From NCBI GenBank assembly GCA_026419775.2, contig JAOPGA020001865.1, positions 1 through 64,000 on the forward strand: a stretch of DNA of 64,000 bases, written 5' to 3'. Position 1 is the first letter of the stretch. Each line of letters opens with the position of its first letter. The stretch is from Acrasis kona. Taxonomy: Eukaryota > Heterolobosea > Eutetramitea > Acrasida > Acrasidae. The notes under the pieces were generated by a model that saw only the letters and a list, made by a program, of their open reading frames with translations, was not told the origin of the DNA and searched no databases. Made by a program: the position numbers and the translations under genes. Shown here piece by piece: positions 52,105 through 62,000 of this stretch.

Positions 52105-52639
52105 GTCTAATATTTTGCCCCCAAACAATTCAATTTACCTCCAGTATTTCGCGCCTACTCTAGTTGATAAGGAATCAATTGACAAAACAGCTTGACACAA
52201 CACATAGCAGCAAAATTATCTTCAAACTGTTACCTACACAAACATTTGTGGCTACAAGTAGCACCACACTGAGACTTTCAACAGTTAAATCGACATCAAC
52301 GAATGAGCATTTTCCTAATTACCTGCTGAACAATCCCTCGAAGTTTAGTGGACGACTCTGTTATAGACAAGGCAAAAAAGAGTAGCTAGCGATTTAAAGT
52401 TGTACATAACTCTATTTGGAGAATGTTCGTGTTTTGTTTAATATTGCAAAGCACGTAAATTTTATTCACGTGCGACTTTAACTCCGGCGGCTATTAGTTG
52501 CTCCTTAAATGACCTACCTTTTTGTTATATGACCTACATGTTAATGTCCTTCCTTGCCGACGGGCCGTATTTGTACATGATGCTCAAAATATCCTAAAAT
52601 AACGAATTTTGACAAGTGAATAATTCTGTCAAATAAAAA
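52105..52639. other. Divergent promoter region of TBC1D31 and MHYT-PAS-RGS genes
   Basis: 535 bases without a convincing gene. It holds TGACA boxes at 52180-52184 and 52193-52197 on the TBC1D31 side, TGACA/TGTCA at 52610-52631 on the other side, and a small inverted repeat GCACGT...ACGTGC around 52453-52475. Confidence 0.45.
52610..52631. promoter_or_regulatory. TGACA ... TGTCA inverted pair before MHYT-PAS-RGS start
   Basis: TGACA at 52610-52614 and TGTCA at 52627-52631, ending nine bases before the ATG at 52640. Same box type as at the B-box/RCC1, myotubularin, MORN and F-box promoters. Confidence 0.4.
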
Positions 52640-54460
52640 ATGAATGTGACAGAGGGGAATGTGACTGTGGCCGTCATTACTGGGATAGTCATAACTTCAA
52701 ATTGGTGGTATATTGCATTGAGCTACTGTATAAGCGTTCTAGGGGCATTCACAACATTTCAACTTATAGGAGAGATTGGCCAAACACACTCTAAGACTTT
52801 AAAAGCAGCATGCGTGGTACTATCCTCTCTATCAATGAGCTGCTGTTGTATTTGGTCCATGCATTTTATAGGAACCGTGTGTTATACAGTGTTCACTGTG
52901 GATAATTTTGGAGTCCAAAACCAAATTGCGAAAATGTATGATCCTCTACTTACTGTTATGAGCGCTTTCACGGCCTTTGTGTTTTGCATGGTTGCCTTGA
53001 CCATTTGCTCCCTTCAGCAATACTTTCCTGTTCTAGTTATCGTGCCACGTTTGGAATACTTTGCTTCACTGAGAAAGAGACTCGCCGAAATGGACCTAAT
53101 GGATAAGCAGAGTTGCAGTAGACTTCGAAAAATTCTTATTCCAACACGAGTTTGGTTTTTGGACTCAATAATTGGTTCAGATAAAAGTCCCAACATTGTT
53201 CAAGTTATTACTGGTGCGTTATTCGCTGCGGTTGGTATTCTCGGTATGCATTATATGGGTATGTATGCGTCAGCAGTTCCATCATTGGGTATGAGTTTTA
53301 AACCAGGCACTGTGGTAGGAGCGGTAATACTCGCGTTGTTTGCTTCCACAGCAGCTCTTTTTATTGGTTTTAGTCAAGAGCGAGAGGTAACAAGAGTTAT
53401 CACAGCAGCCGTGGCTGGTTTGGCAGTGTGTGCGGTCCATTATGTCGGAATGAGTTCATGCAATTACTATTACAAGCATGACGCTGAAGTCAAACCTTCT
53501 GGAATAGGTGACGTGGATTTGATTCTAATCGTGACGATGGCCACATCGTTCACGTGCTTTGCAATGTTGGTCGTCTCCTCTGTAACAAGCAGTAGACGTC
53601 GTGAGGTCACCATAAAGGCGGAAAGAGCAACACACGATCGAGACAGATTGTACATGGAAAAACTAGACATTATGATTAAGAGAATAGCAGGAGAAGAATT
53701 TCAAACCAGAAGAGTTATGGAGTTGGTCTCCGATGCAGTATGTGTTATAGATGCAGAGGGAAGCATTGTGAAATGTAACGCTCCTTTTCAAAAGTTAGTC
53801 GGTCGTAGCCAATCGGGTGGAGTCACGTCCAACATTTATAATTTAGTAACTGGATTACCGAGCCATAATGAAATTGTAAACAATCTCAACACTAAACGTG
53901 AGGTAATTGTGCACCACGCAATACTTGGAGAAATTTCCACGACAGTCACATGTTCCGCAGAGGAGTCTCTCGATGCGACTTTCTGTGTGTTAGTCTTTAG
54001 TGCAAACGTGAGCGACATGCTTAGCCCTGTAGAGAATATCCCATCAACAAAGATTGATAGCATGCTGAGCTTGTCGGCCAGTGCACTTTTGAAAGATCAA
54101 AACACTTTGAACGAATTAAGGAGTTTGTGTGCAAAGGAACACTCGTTGGAAAATCTCGAGTTCATCATCATGGTAGATAAATACAGAAACACAACAAACA
54201 TCATGCAAAGAGTAGCGCTACAGGAAGTTATTGCGAATACCTTTTTGGTGGAAGGATCAGACAAACAACTCAACCTCCCAACCAAGCATATGAATGCTGC
54301 TGTGAAGGCAGTGGGTAGTGCATATGGACAACTGCAATTGTTTGACGAATTGGAAAAGGATGTTTTAATGATTTTGAGCGACAGTTACTTCAGAGTGAAG
54401 AGTTCTATGAAACTGGTGCCAACACAAACAGAGATTACTGTGATACCAAGTAGTGTGTAA
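52640..54460 (+). CDS. MHYT-PAS-RGS fusion protein, putative membrane gas sensor coupled to G-protein signalling
   Basis: Single exon, 606 residues. Residues about 20-315 form a seven-helix MHYT domain; the signature appears as MHFIG (74), MHYMGM (203) and VHYVGM (266), the spaced Met/His pairs thought to bind copper in sensing O2, CO or NO. A charged linker helix (residues about 320-350) leads to a PAS-like domain (about 355-460: RVMELVSDAVCVIDAEGSIV, FQKLVGRS). Residues about 477-592 match an RGS domain: HSLENLEFIIMVDKY, QLNLPTKHM, FDELEKDVLMILSDSYFRV. RGS domains speed GTP hydrolysis by G-alpha. A bacterial-type sensor module thus appears joined to a eukaryotic output. Assignments rest on motifs, not alignment scores. 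Confidence 0.85.
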   Translation: MNVTEGNVTVAVITGIVITSNWWYIALSYCISVLGAFTTFQLIGEIGQTHSKTLKAACVVLSSLSMSCCCIWSMHFIGTVCYTVFTVDNFGVQNQIAKMYDPLLTVMSAFTAFVFCMVALTICSLQQYFPVLVIVPRLEYFASLRKRLAEMDLMDKQSCSRLRKILIPTRVWFLDSIIGSDKSPNIVQVITGALFAAVGILGMHYMGMYASAVPSLGMSFKPGTVVGAVILALFASTAALFIGFSQEREVTRVITAAVAGLAVCAVHYVGMSSCNYYYKHDAEVKPSGIGDVDLILIVTMATSFTCFAMLVVSSVTSSRRREVTIKAERATHDRDRLYMEKLDIMIKRIAGEEFQTRRVMELVSDAVCVIDAEGSIVKCNAPFQKLVGRSQSGGVTSNIYNLVTGLPSHNEIVNNLNTKREVIVHHAILGEISTTVTCSAEESLDATFCVLVFSANVSDMLSPVENIPSTKIDSMLSLSASALLKDQNTLNELRSLCAKEHSLENLEFIIMVDKYRNTTNIMQRVALQEVIANTFLVEGSDKQLNLPTKHMNAAVKAVGSAYGQLQLFDELEKDVLMILSDSYFRVKSSMKLVPTQTEITVIPSSV

Positions 54461-54473
54461 ATAAATGATAATT

Positions 54474-57400
54474 TTATGCTAATGTTGCTCTTTTTTTTCC
54501 TTTTAAAAGTTCTTGTTGGGCGAGATCGTGGTCCCCAAAATGTTTGTACACATAATCGAAACGAAGCCTCTCCCTTTCTCCCAAAGATGGTCTGCTGTCA
54601 TTTAGTGCGCTGAACATGTGACTCTCTTTGACTATGCTGTTCACCTTCTTTGATTTTTGGTCTTCTTCCTCGAACTCTTCTCCTTGGTTTATTAACATGT
54701 TCTTTACCCTCTCCTCAATTTCCTTCATTTTGTCTGAGCTCAGATTCTTTCCTTCCCTTACAATTGTATATTTCTTTGGTTTGGATGATTCATTGTCTCC
54801 ATACAAGTCTTGGTCTTCCTCTTCCTTTTCTTCCTCTTTGTTCATTTCTGCATGGGCAGCTGTTAATTTAGCGGTGTACCATAACGCCTGCAAATCAGCG
54901 CCTGTGTAATGCTCAGTTCGTTCGGCAATAGTCCTCAACACATCATCACCAAACTCTCTTTCCGATTGTTTACAATGGGCCGACAAGATTTCAAATCTCT
55001 CCTGTTCATTGGGCATGTCACATAACAAACTCTTGTCTAATCGACCAGGACGAAGAAGAGCAGCATCAATCATATCGGGTCTGCTTGTGGCGGCGATCAC
55101 ATAAACAGTTCTATCCTGATCAGTGCGTCCTTCGACTCCGTCAAGTTCACACAAAAGTTGGTTGACAACACGATCAGTAACACCAGTGCTAGTATCTCCA
55201 GTACCACGCTGTTGAGCAAGTGCATCAAATTCATCAAAAAATATTATACAAGGAGCAACACTTCTGGCACTAGCAAATACATCCCTCACAGACTGTTCGG
55301 ATGCACCAATATATTTATTTAAAAGTTCAGGCCCCTTGACCATCATAAATTTAACACCATCCTTGATTACCAAATTTGCGAGACAATTCACAATATAGCT
55401 TTTACCGCACCCAGGATAACCATATAACAATAAACCACTTCTCAAGTTAATCGGAGCCTTCCGGAATAAAGATGCATGTTTAATAGGAAATTCTAAAGTC
55501 TCTCTAAGGGTCTTTTTCACTTGTGACATACCACCAACATGCTCCCACTTGAGTTCAGCATGAGGTGGTTTGTACAATTTGACACCACTTGCATTGATGG
55601 TCACAAAATTAACAAGGGCTGCATCATAGTTGCGATAACTAGGTTGGCCAGTTCTATTTTTAAGATAATGAAGATGAGAGGCACGCCTAACAAGATTAGA
55701 CAAGTCTCGAGGACTAAAGGCATCCGTGCGGGCGCTAATTCGCTTCGCAAGATCATCATCACCATGTTCCATTTTATTCATCATCTTTTTTAATATTTCA
55801 CACCTCTTCTCCTGATCAGGTAACAATAAATCAATGGTGACTCCATCATTATCTATCACACTGTTCTTGGATGTTACAATAGCACAGTCAACTTCACGCA
55901 ACACATCTCTTATAACACTACGCAGCACGCGGCTATTCCAGTCAGGTATGGATTGAGTTGGATCATCGGATTCAGGAGGAATAAGCTTATCAAGATCATC
56001 AAGAACAAGAACAGCAGGAGAGTGCCATGAACATTCACGTGCATAGGATCTAAACTTTTGGATTAATGTGTCAGTGCGATCGCCGATTAGATCGGAACAA
56101 GAAACATGAATTGAGTACAATTGTAGAAAATTACAAAGTTGTTTTGCGCAAAATGTCTTTCCCATTCCTGCATCTCCATTAATGTAAATTAATCCATTCT
56201 TCAACTTTAGAGCAGCATGATCTTTCGGTATCATTGAAATGTCGTATGCCTTGTTGGTCTTTTGCTTCACCAAATTCATCTCAACGGGTTCTTCCGTTAT
56301 TGTGATTCCTTGGTTCGTCGATTCGTCCAAGATGGATGCTTTGCTTTGTAATGTGAACCAGTTATGGTCAGAGTTGAATTCGAAAGTTTGTGAGATTGGA
56401 GCGTTGGCCTTCATGATGAAATCCACACCCTTGATTGTGATTATTGATTCGTTGGATATCGGTAGATCCTGTACGTTAAGGTACTTCATTGATGATAGCA
56501 GGTGCGACTTGACATCCTTTTGTGTGACTTTGCTCTCATTCGATGATTCGAAACGTCTTAAATGTATCCTACTTATCGAGGAGCTGCTTTTCGGATCCAT
56601 TCTTTTCATGTGAACTGTTGAATAATTCGAGCACTCTAGTTGGCTTTTAAGATTTTGACTGATCGCGACTTGATAGTTTGATGTTTTGGGAAACTTGTTA
56701 ATCTTTAACATGGCATAGGCGTGTCTCTATAAAAAGTTACATTTAATGAGTGGTGGTGAGTCAAAAATACCTTTGACTTCTTTTCTTCAAATTCCTTACC
56801 GGGTATGATTGAAGCTTGTGCATTTTTATCCTGCTCTATTCGTTGTCTTACTATATGAATGATTTGAACAATGTCACCATCCCTTAAATTTGACTGCAAC
56901 GCGTAACTTTGTTCCATCTCGACAAATCCGAAATCATTTTCAATCATTTTATTCATGGGACCAACCTTAGCTTTAATGTACTTTGCTGGTTTTGTCTCCG
57001 CTTCTGCTCGTTGATTCCTCTTTGTTGAAACAATAAGTTCAGATCCGTTGTTCAACTTAGCCACAGCATCAGGATCTTTTGACTCTTTATCATTTATAAC
57101 CAATGATACTTTGAGTGTTATTTTTTTATTAAAAAGATTACTTACACACATGGACTGAGATGCTAATGTTAGAGTGTATCCACAAGGGAAACACAAGGCC
57201 AGGATAAACTACTCTCGCTTGAGATAATAAATGCTCTTCTATACTTGCTTGGTTATATTCCTACCATGATCAGAATTTAAATAACGAAGTGTGGTTTGTT
57301 CAATTACCAATATCTCAGAGTCGTTTGCTGTGTGCGGTTCAACGAAAGCCCGACTGGCGACTTCAACATTGATCGGCTCAATTTGAATTTGTGTGCCCTC

Positions 57401-57694
57401 TTTGATTCCGAGAGACTGTGCAAAAACTGATCCAATTTCCACATATTTTCGATCCTAATCATAAATACACTTCATGGCATTATTTCTTACTGAGACTTCT
57501 GATGCATTTCTGCCCACGTATGCTTTATGTGTTGAGAGTGAGTTATTCTCAATATCTGCAATCTTCCAAGTAAGTTTGATTACTGCGTCACTTCCAAATG
57601 TTTCATCAATCTTATCGTACACATATCGGGGTAAAATAACGTGACAATTCCTTTCAGAAACTCTTTTAACCTCCAGAGACCATTTCAAAGACAT
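54474..57694 (-). CDS. PEX1: PEX1, peroxisomal AAA ATPase
   Basis: With PEX6 it extracts ubiquitinated PEX5 receptor from the peroxisomal membrane. Exons 57694-57491, 57454-57286, 57238-57146, 57108-56771 and 56726-54474 give 1,018 residues; yeast has 1,043. The N-terminal domain (SLKWSLEVKRVSERNCHVIL, IGSVFAQSLGIKEGTQIQIE, VVYPGLVFPLWI) is PEX1-like. D1 has Walker A NGDAGMGKT and Walker B VLVLDDLD; D2 has GYPGCGKS, FFDEFDAL, and the SRH DAALLRPGRLDK, so D2 is the conserved active ring. The first intron (57455-57490, 36 bases) is in frame but holds a stop. The second has two possible donors (57264 or 57285); the longer form aligns better with the family. Confidence 0.92.
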
Positions 57695-57724
57695 CTTTAT
57701 TGACTTCAAAAGTTGTAAAGAAAG

Positions 57725-58027
57725 TCAACCGATAGTTTCGTAAATGAAAGCTGCTCGCTCAACTTTTTGCATGGGTGTAAATACGTGAGTAACAATTATT
57801 GAAGAAGTAACATTCTCGTAGTTGGTAAACTTATAGAATCGGCAAGTGTAAAACGTATCCTCCAAAGTCAATATGTAGATGTCACATTTTTCAGTTTTAA
57901 CAAACTTGGTCACATAGCTAAAAGGTCTGTAATTAAAAAAGTTGAACGATGCATTTGAATTTGATAAATAACATCACTTCACGGCCTCATCAGAGTTGGT
58001 ATATGTGGCATGGCGTAATATCAGCAT
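57725..58027 (-). CDS. Small two-exon hypothetical protein
   Basis: Exons 58027-57978 and 57926-57725 joined by a 51-base intron give 83 residues: MLILRHATYTNSDEAVKPFS, then TEKCDIYILTLEDTFYTCRF and ending QKVERAAFIYETIG. A continuous frame appears only after splicing, which supports the model. Alternating hydrophobic residues suggest a small alpha/beta protein. A faint likeness to SRP9-type folds is too weak to use. The 3' end is 30 bases from PEX1's start on the same strand. Confidence 0.5.
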
Positions 58028-58283
58028 AGATGCACATATCAATTATATTGGCGCTAGTGCCGATGATCTTCTTGTTCTTGTAATTATGTTGAATAATAAT
58101 AATTACAATCAAACAACAATACCTAACATGGAAGTTACTAAAATGGTTTTTATTTTTATTTTTGTATCTTGCCTTTTAAAGTAAAATGAAATTTAAAAAT
58201 AAATATTAGACTCTTCCATTTAAAAGTCAAAAAATTATACAAACCTAATCAAACAAAACAACACAAGACACAACACAATAAAC

Positions 58284-58922
58284 ATGACTATCGAGTATCC
58301 ATCAATCCCACAAAACACAAACCTACCACCAGTCCCTGTAGCAGGGCAAAACACAAACCTACCTCCACCACCTAGTAAAACAATTCCACCCCCAACAAAG
58401 GTTACACACAAAGATGTGTCACAGACAATACAAGAAAGCAAATCAAAATCAGGAAACACAAACTCAACAAATCCCTGCTCATACAACGTTTTCGTTATGG
58501 TTATGTCGTTATTTTTTATAATTGTCCAAATAGGTCTCATTGTCACGTACGGAGTGTTCACAGGCATAAATGGTGGAAACAGTGGCTTTTACACCCTTAT
58601 GATTTTCAACATTGTGTTCGGAGCAATAAACCTTTTGGTTGGGTTATTCAACTTGATAACGAATGTTAGCGTTATTGACTGTATGAGGGACTGCCTACGA
58701 CCAGTCCAATACATTCTATACGTAGTTGGATTGATTGCCTTCTGCGTATTAGGTGTTATTGCCGTTCTATTGAACGCTTTCATTTTCATTTTCTCTAGTA
58801 TACAGTCACTACTTATTATGGCCGTTGTTGTGATTTGTATCAACTTTGTAGCCTTCTCCTTCATGATTATTTTGTCAAGCATCAACGTTGGATGGGTAAG
58901 ATGCAAGCTTAACCGTGCTTAA
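58284..58922 (+). CDS. Four-helix membrane protein, proline-rich N-terminus
   Basis: 212 residues, single exon. A 65-residue Pro/Asn/Thr-rich cytosolic head (NLPPVPVAGQNTNLPPPPSK) precedes four hydrophobic segments: FVMVMSLFFIIVQIGLIVTYG, FYTLMIFNIVFGAINLLVGLF, YILYVVGLIAFCVLGVIAVLL and LLIMAVVVICINFVAFSFMII. Short loops carry CMRDCLRP. The layout is like tetraspan or MARVEL-type proteins, but no signature is certain. The Pro-rich head could bind SH3 or WW domains. Confidence 0.75.
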   Translation: MTIEYPSIPQNTNLPPVPVAGQNTNLPPPPSKTIPPPTKVTHKDVSQTIQESKSKSGNTNSTNPCSYNVFVMVMSLFFIIVQIGLIVTYGVFTGINGGNSGFYTLMIFNIVFGAINLLVGLFNLITNVSVIDCMRDCLRPVQYILYVVGLIAFCVLGVIAVLLNAFIFIFSSIQSLLIMAVVVICINFVAFSFMIILSSINVGWVRCKLNRA

Positions 58923-59019
58923 CCGCCAACAAAATTTTGTATATTAAATAAAAAACACAACATTTTCAAAACTCTTCTCCCTCCTTTGTAACATTGATTT
59001 TTACAACAAATTCATTGTG

Positions 59020-62000
59020 ATGCATGAGCAGGAAGGTTCAACTGAACAAAAGGACGGAGACATTGCCCTAAAAAAAGAATGGGAAAATAACCCTATAACG
59101 GATGCAAGAATAAAAAATGTTCTTGATAAAATTCAAGATCGTGAATGGTCAATGCAGCAGTCATTGAAGAGGATCGCACCAAAGGAGGAAACGAATAAAA
59201 ATCGTATGATAACCTGTTGTATTTGGTTGTTAACATTAATTATAGTAATACTTCGTGGGATTGAGGATAACAGCTCACTTTTAAAAAATTCAACACCTCA
59301 ATTCGACTTTCAAAACAACATTCCGTCATGGGATCAACTTACAGAGGTGCAAAGGCAGTTAATCAACACTAGAATGCAACTATTTGAGAGATTGACGAAA
59401 ATAGAGCTGTTTAGTCAGATATGCGATGATGATGGTATCGTTTTTACAGAGGTATTACATTTTTGCTGGTCGATTAACTTTTAGTCTTCTTACAAATCGT
59501 TCGCTATTAAAAGTTTAGTTGAAATTGGAATACAGTTTTCAGGCACGCGGGAGTGGACCAAACTAGACCACGTGTTGTGTCAGATCAGAGATCCTAAACA
59601 AAAATTAACAGTTTTGAAAGCCATACCATTGTCAACACCAGTTATAGATTACGTTGATGTGCTTCCCTTCGTAAAAAACGATGAGATAACATCCGATTGG
59701 TCTTCTGCTGAGGTTCGTTATGCATCAACCCATATCTAAAATTAAAAGAGCCATGACTTTTCAGAAAAGTACATTAAAAAGGAGAAGGCTTCCCCAATTC
59801 AATTTTATGTTTCGAGAGCAAGAGACATTCTCAATTTGGTCCCATCCTACGCTTCTGACTTTATAAAAGAAGCGATAGAGAAGGGTGTACCTGAGTCAGC
59901 GTTCATCGACATTCAAAAGACTTCAGAACAAGTCAACTTTTTGGTTTACGATGCTGGCGTAGACGTAACAGATGTTATCACTTTTGAGTCCCTTTCACAA
60001 TATGGTAGAGTCGCGGTACAATAGATAGACATCTAACCATTTTAGATAAACTCGAAAAGTTATTGAGGGGTGCGAACGGAGGAGAGGAAGTGAAGTATCG
60101 TTTAAAAAAATTTCCACAACCCTACGAAACCATTCGCACATACGTGCAAAAATTAATTGATGCAGATCAACTTGAGGAATGTGTAGCAGTCTTTGAGTCC
60201 AGAATATTGAAGGGAGATCATCAAATCAAACTAGCTTTGGACACCATACAAAACATTAAGCAAACCGGTAATGACGACTATGTGGACCGCTTGGAGGACA
60301 TCATCAAAGTAAGAATAATCTTTTCACTTTTTAACATTTTATAGTGCGCAAGCAACGAAAAAACAAAGGATCCAACGTTAGAATCAGCCTTGAGTGGAGT
60401 CCAGTCAAACATTGAAGCACTCTCAATCATGTCGAGATACGGAGTGAACCTTCCCATCTCTTCCATCAATGACTTTAAGAGCGACGAAAAGTGCAAAAAA
60501 GTGATCCATCAAATGATTCAACACTGCATCAAAACAAAAGCAAACGCCAAAGCCTTTCAAGATTTATACTTTGAGCTCATCGAACTACGTGGACTGCTCA
60601 TGACACAAATTCCAATGTTACACATATGGAACCAATACCTACTGAACTGTTACCTACTAGGACGTAAGTTCACACATCACCACCAGTCAACAACAACCTA
60701 TTTTTAGATCTCGACCTAGTCGACGAATTCATTCAACAAGGAGAGTTGACCAGACATGAAGTGGATGAAATTGCCTTGGAAGCCGTTCAACAACTAATCA
60801 ACGCAGTATCATCGCCACAAGATTACAATTTATCGTTAGCATTAAAAATCATGAACCACAACAAATCAAAAGAATTACAATTCGAAAGACAATTAATCGA
60901 TCTGTACAGAACATCATGCAGACATTTCGACAAGTGTCAACTTCCCATTCAATCACGCGAATCACTCAAGGATGCACGATCCAAAATGAACGTGATTTTA
61001 TACTTGTTACAAAATAATCCAAGAATCGACATTCAACACATTAGCATGATTGGCGAATTATTACATTTGAATGATAAATTGATTCGATTCACCATTGCTG
61101 ATTTTTGTTTCCACCAAAAGAAGGATTACAAGATGGCAACGTTATTGATGAAGGAATTAGTCGAACAGAATTACGCTGCATCCAGTCGATTGTGTTTCGA
61201 AATTTGCAAAATTGGATTCGAAATGACCATTCATCAGGTAAAATCATCATCACTTTCACAAACAAACTAAACCACATTTGATAGAAACTTGAATTTATGA
61301 ATTTTGTCATTTTGAATTTGGAACCAAGTAATGATTTATCACAAGCGTTACAATTGTACAAGAATTTGGAATTGGAAAAGATTTCGAACGAATTGAAAAA
61401 TGATCAAGAGAATCAACGGCTCACATGCGATCCATTTTATTATCCATCGCCACTTGTGCCATCGATTTCTACTCGTCCATGGAAATTACATTCGTGCGAT
61501 GTTAATTTGATTCGTCAATTATCAAATGGTAACGAGATGATTAGTGATTTGTTGCCTAGTATTTGTAAACACGCTGATTTGAATTTATTAATCACCACAT
61601 TACCAAAATTAAAAAATGACATTTTTAAGGATTGGATCGAATCATCATCATCATCGATCGAATACATATTCATCGCTCATTTATATCACATGATTCAATT
61701 GAATCGCTTGAACGTTAATGATTTGACCCATCACACCATTCAACAATTAGTTCAATTATCAAATCAACATTTAAACGACAATGATGCCAATCAACACGTT
61801 CAATCATACAAGTATTATTCAAATCTGATCAGAATGATGAATGAAGTGGATTCGATACAATTCACAATTGATCATCGATACGACATTAATGCTCGTCGAT
61901 ACCTGATGGATTCAAATTATCGATCGGAAATGATCCATCTCATTTCCGATTGCAATGTGGAATTAGCCATCGAATTGGCCATCACCAATCAGATTGATGC

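Noticed and set aside
52164-52385. A 73-codon plus-strand frame between TBC1D31 and MHYT-PAS-RGS
   Set aside because: It has no ATG near its start, no protein-like pattern, and lies in a divergent promoter with regulatory boxes.
52453-52475. GCACGT ... ACGTGC inverted repeat as a terminator or riboswitch
   Set aside because: A six-base stem in a eukaryotic promoter is weak; noted only as a minor inverted repeat.
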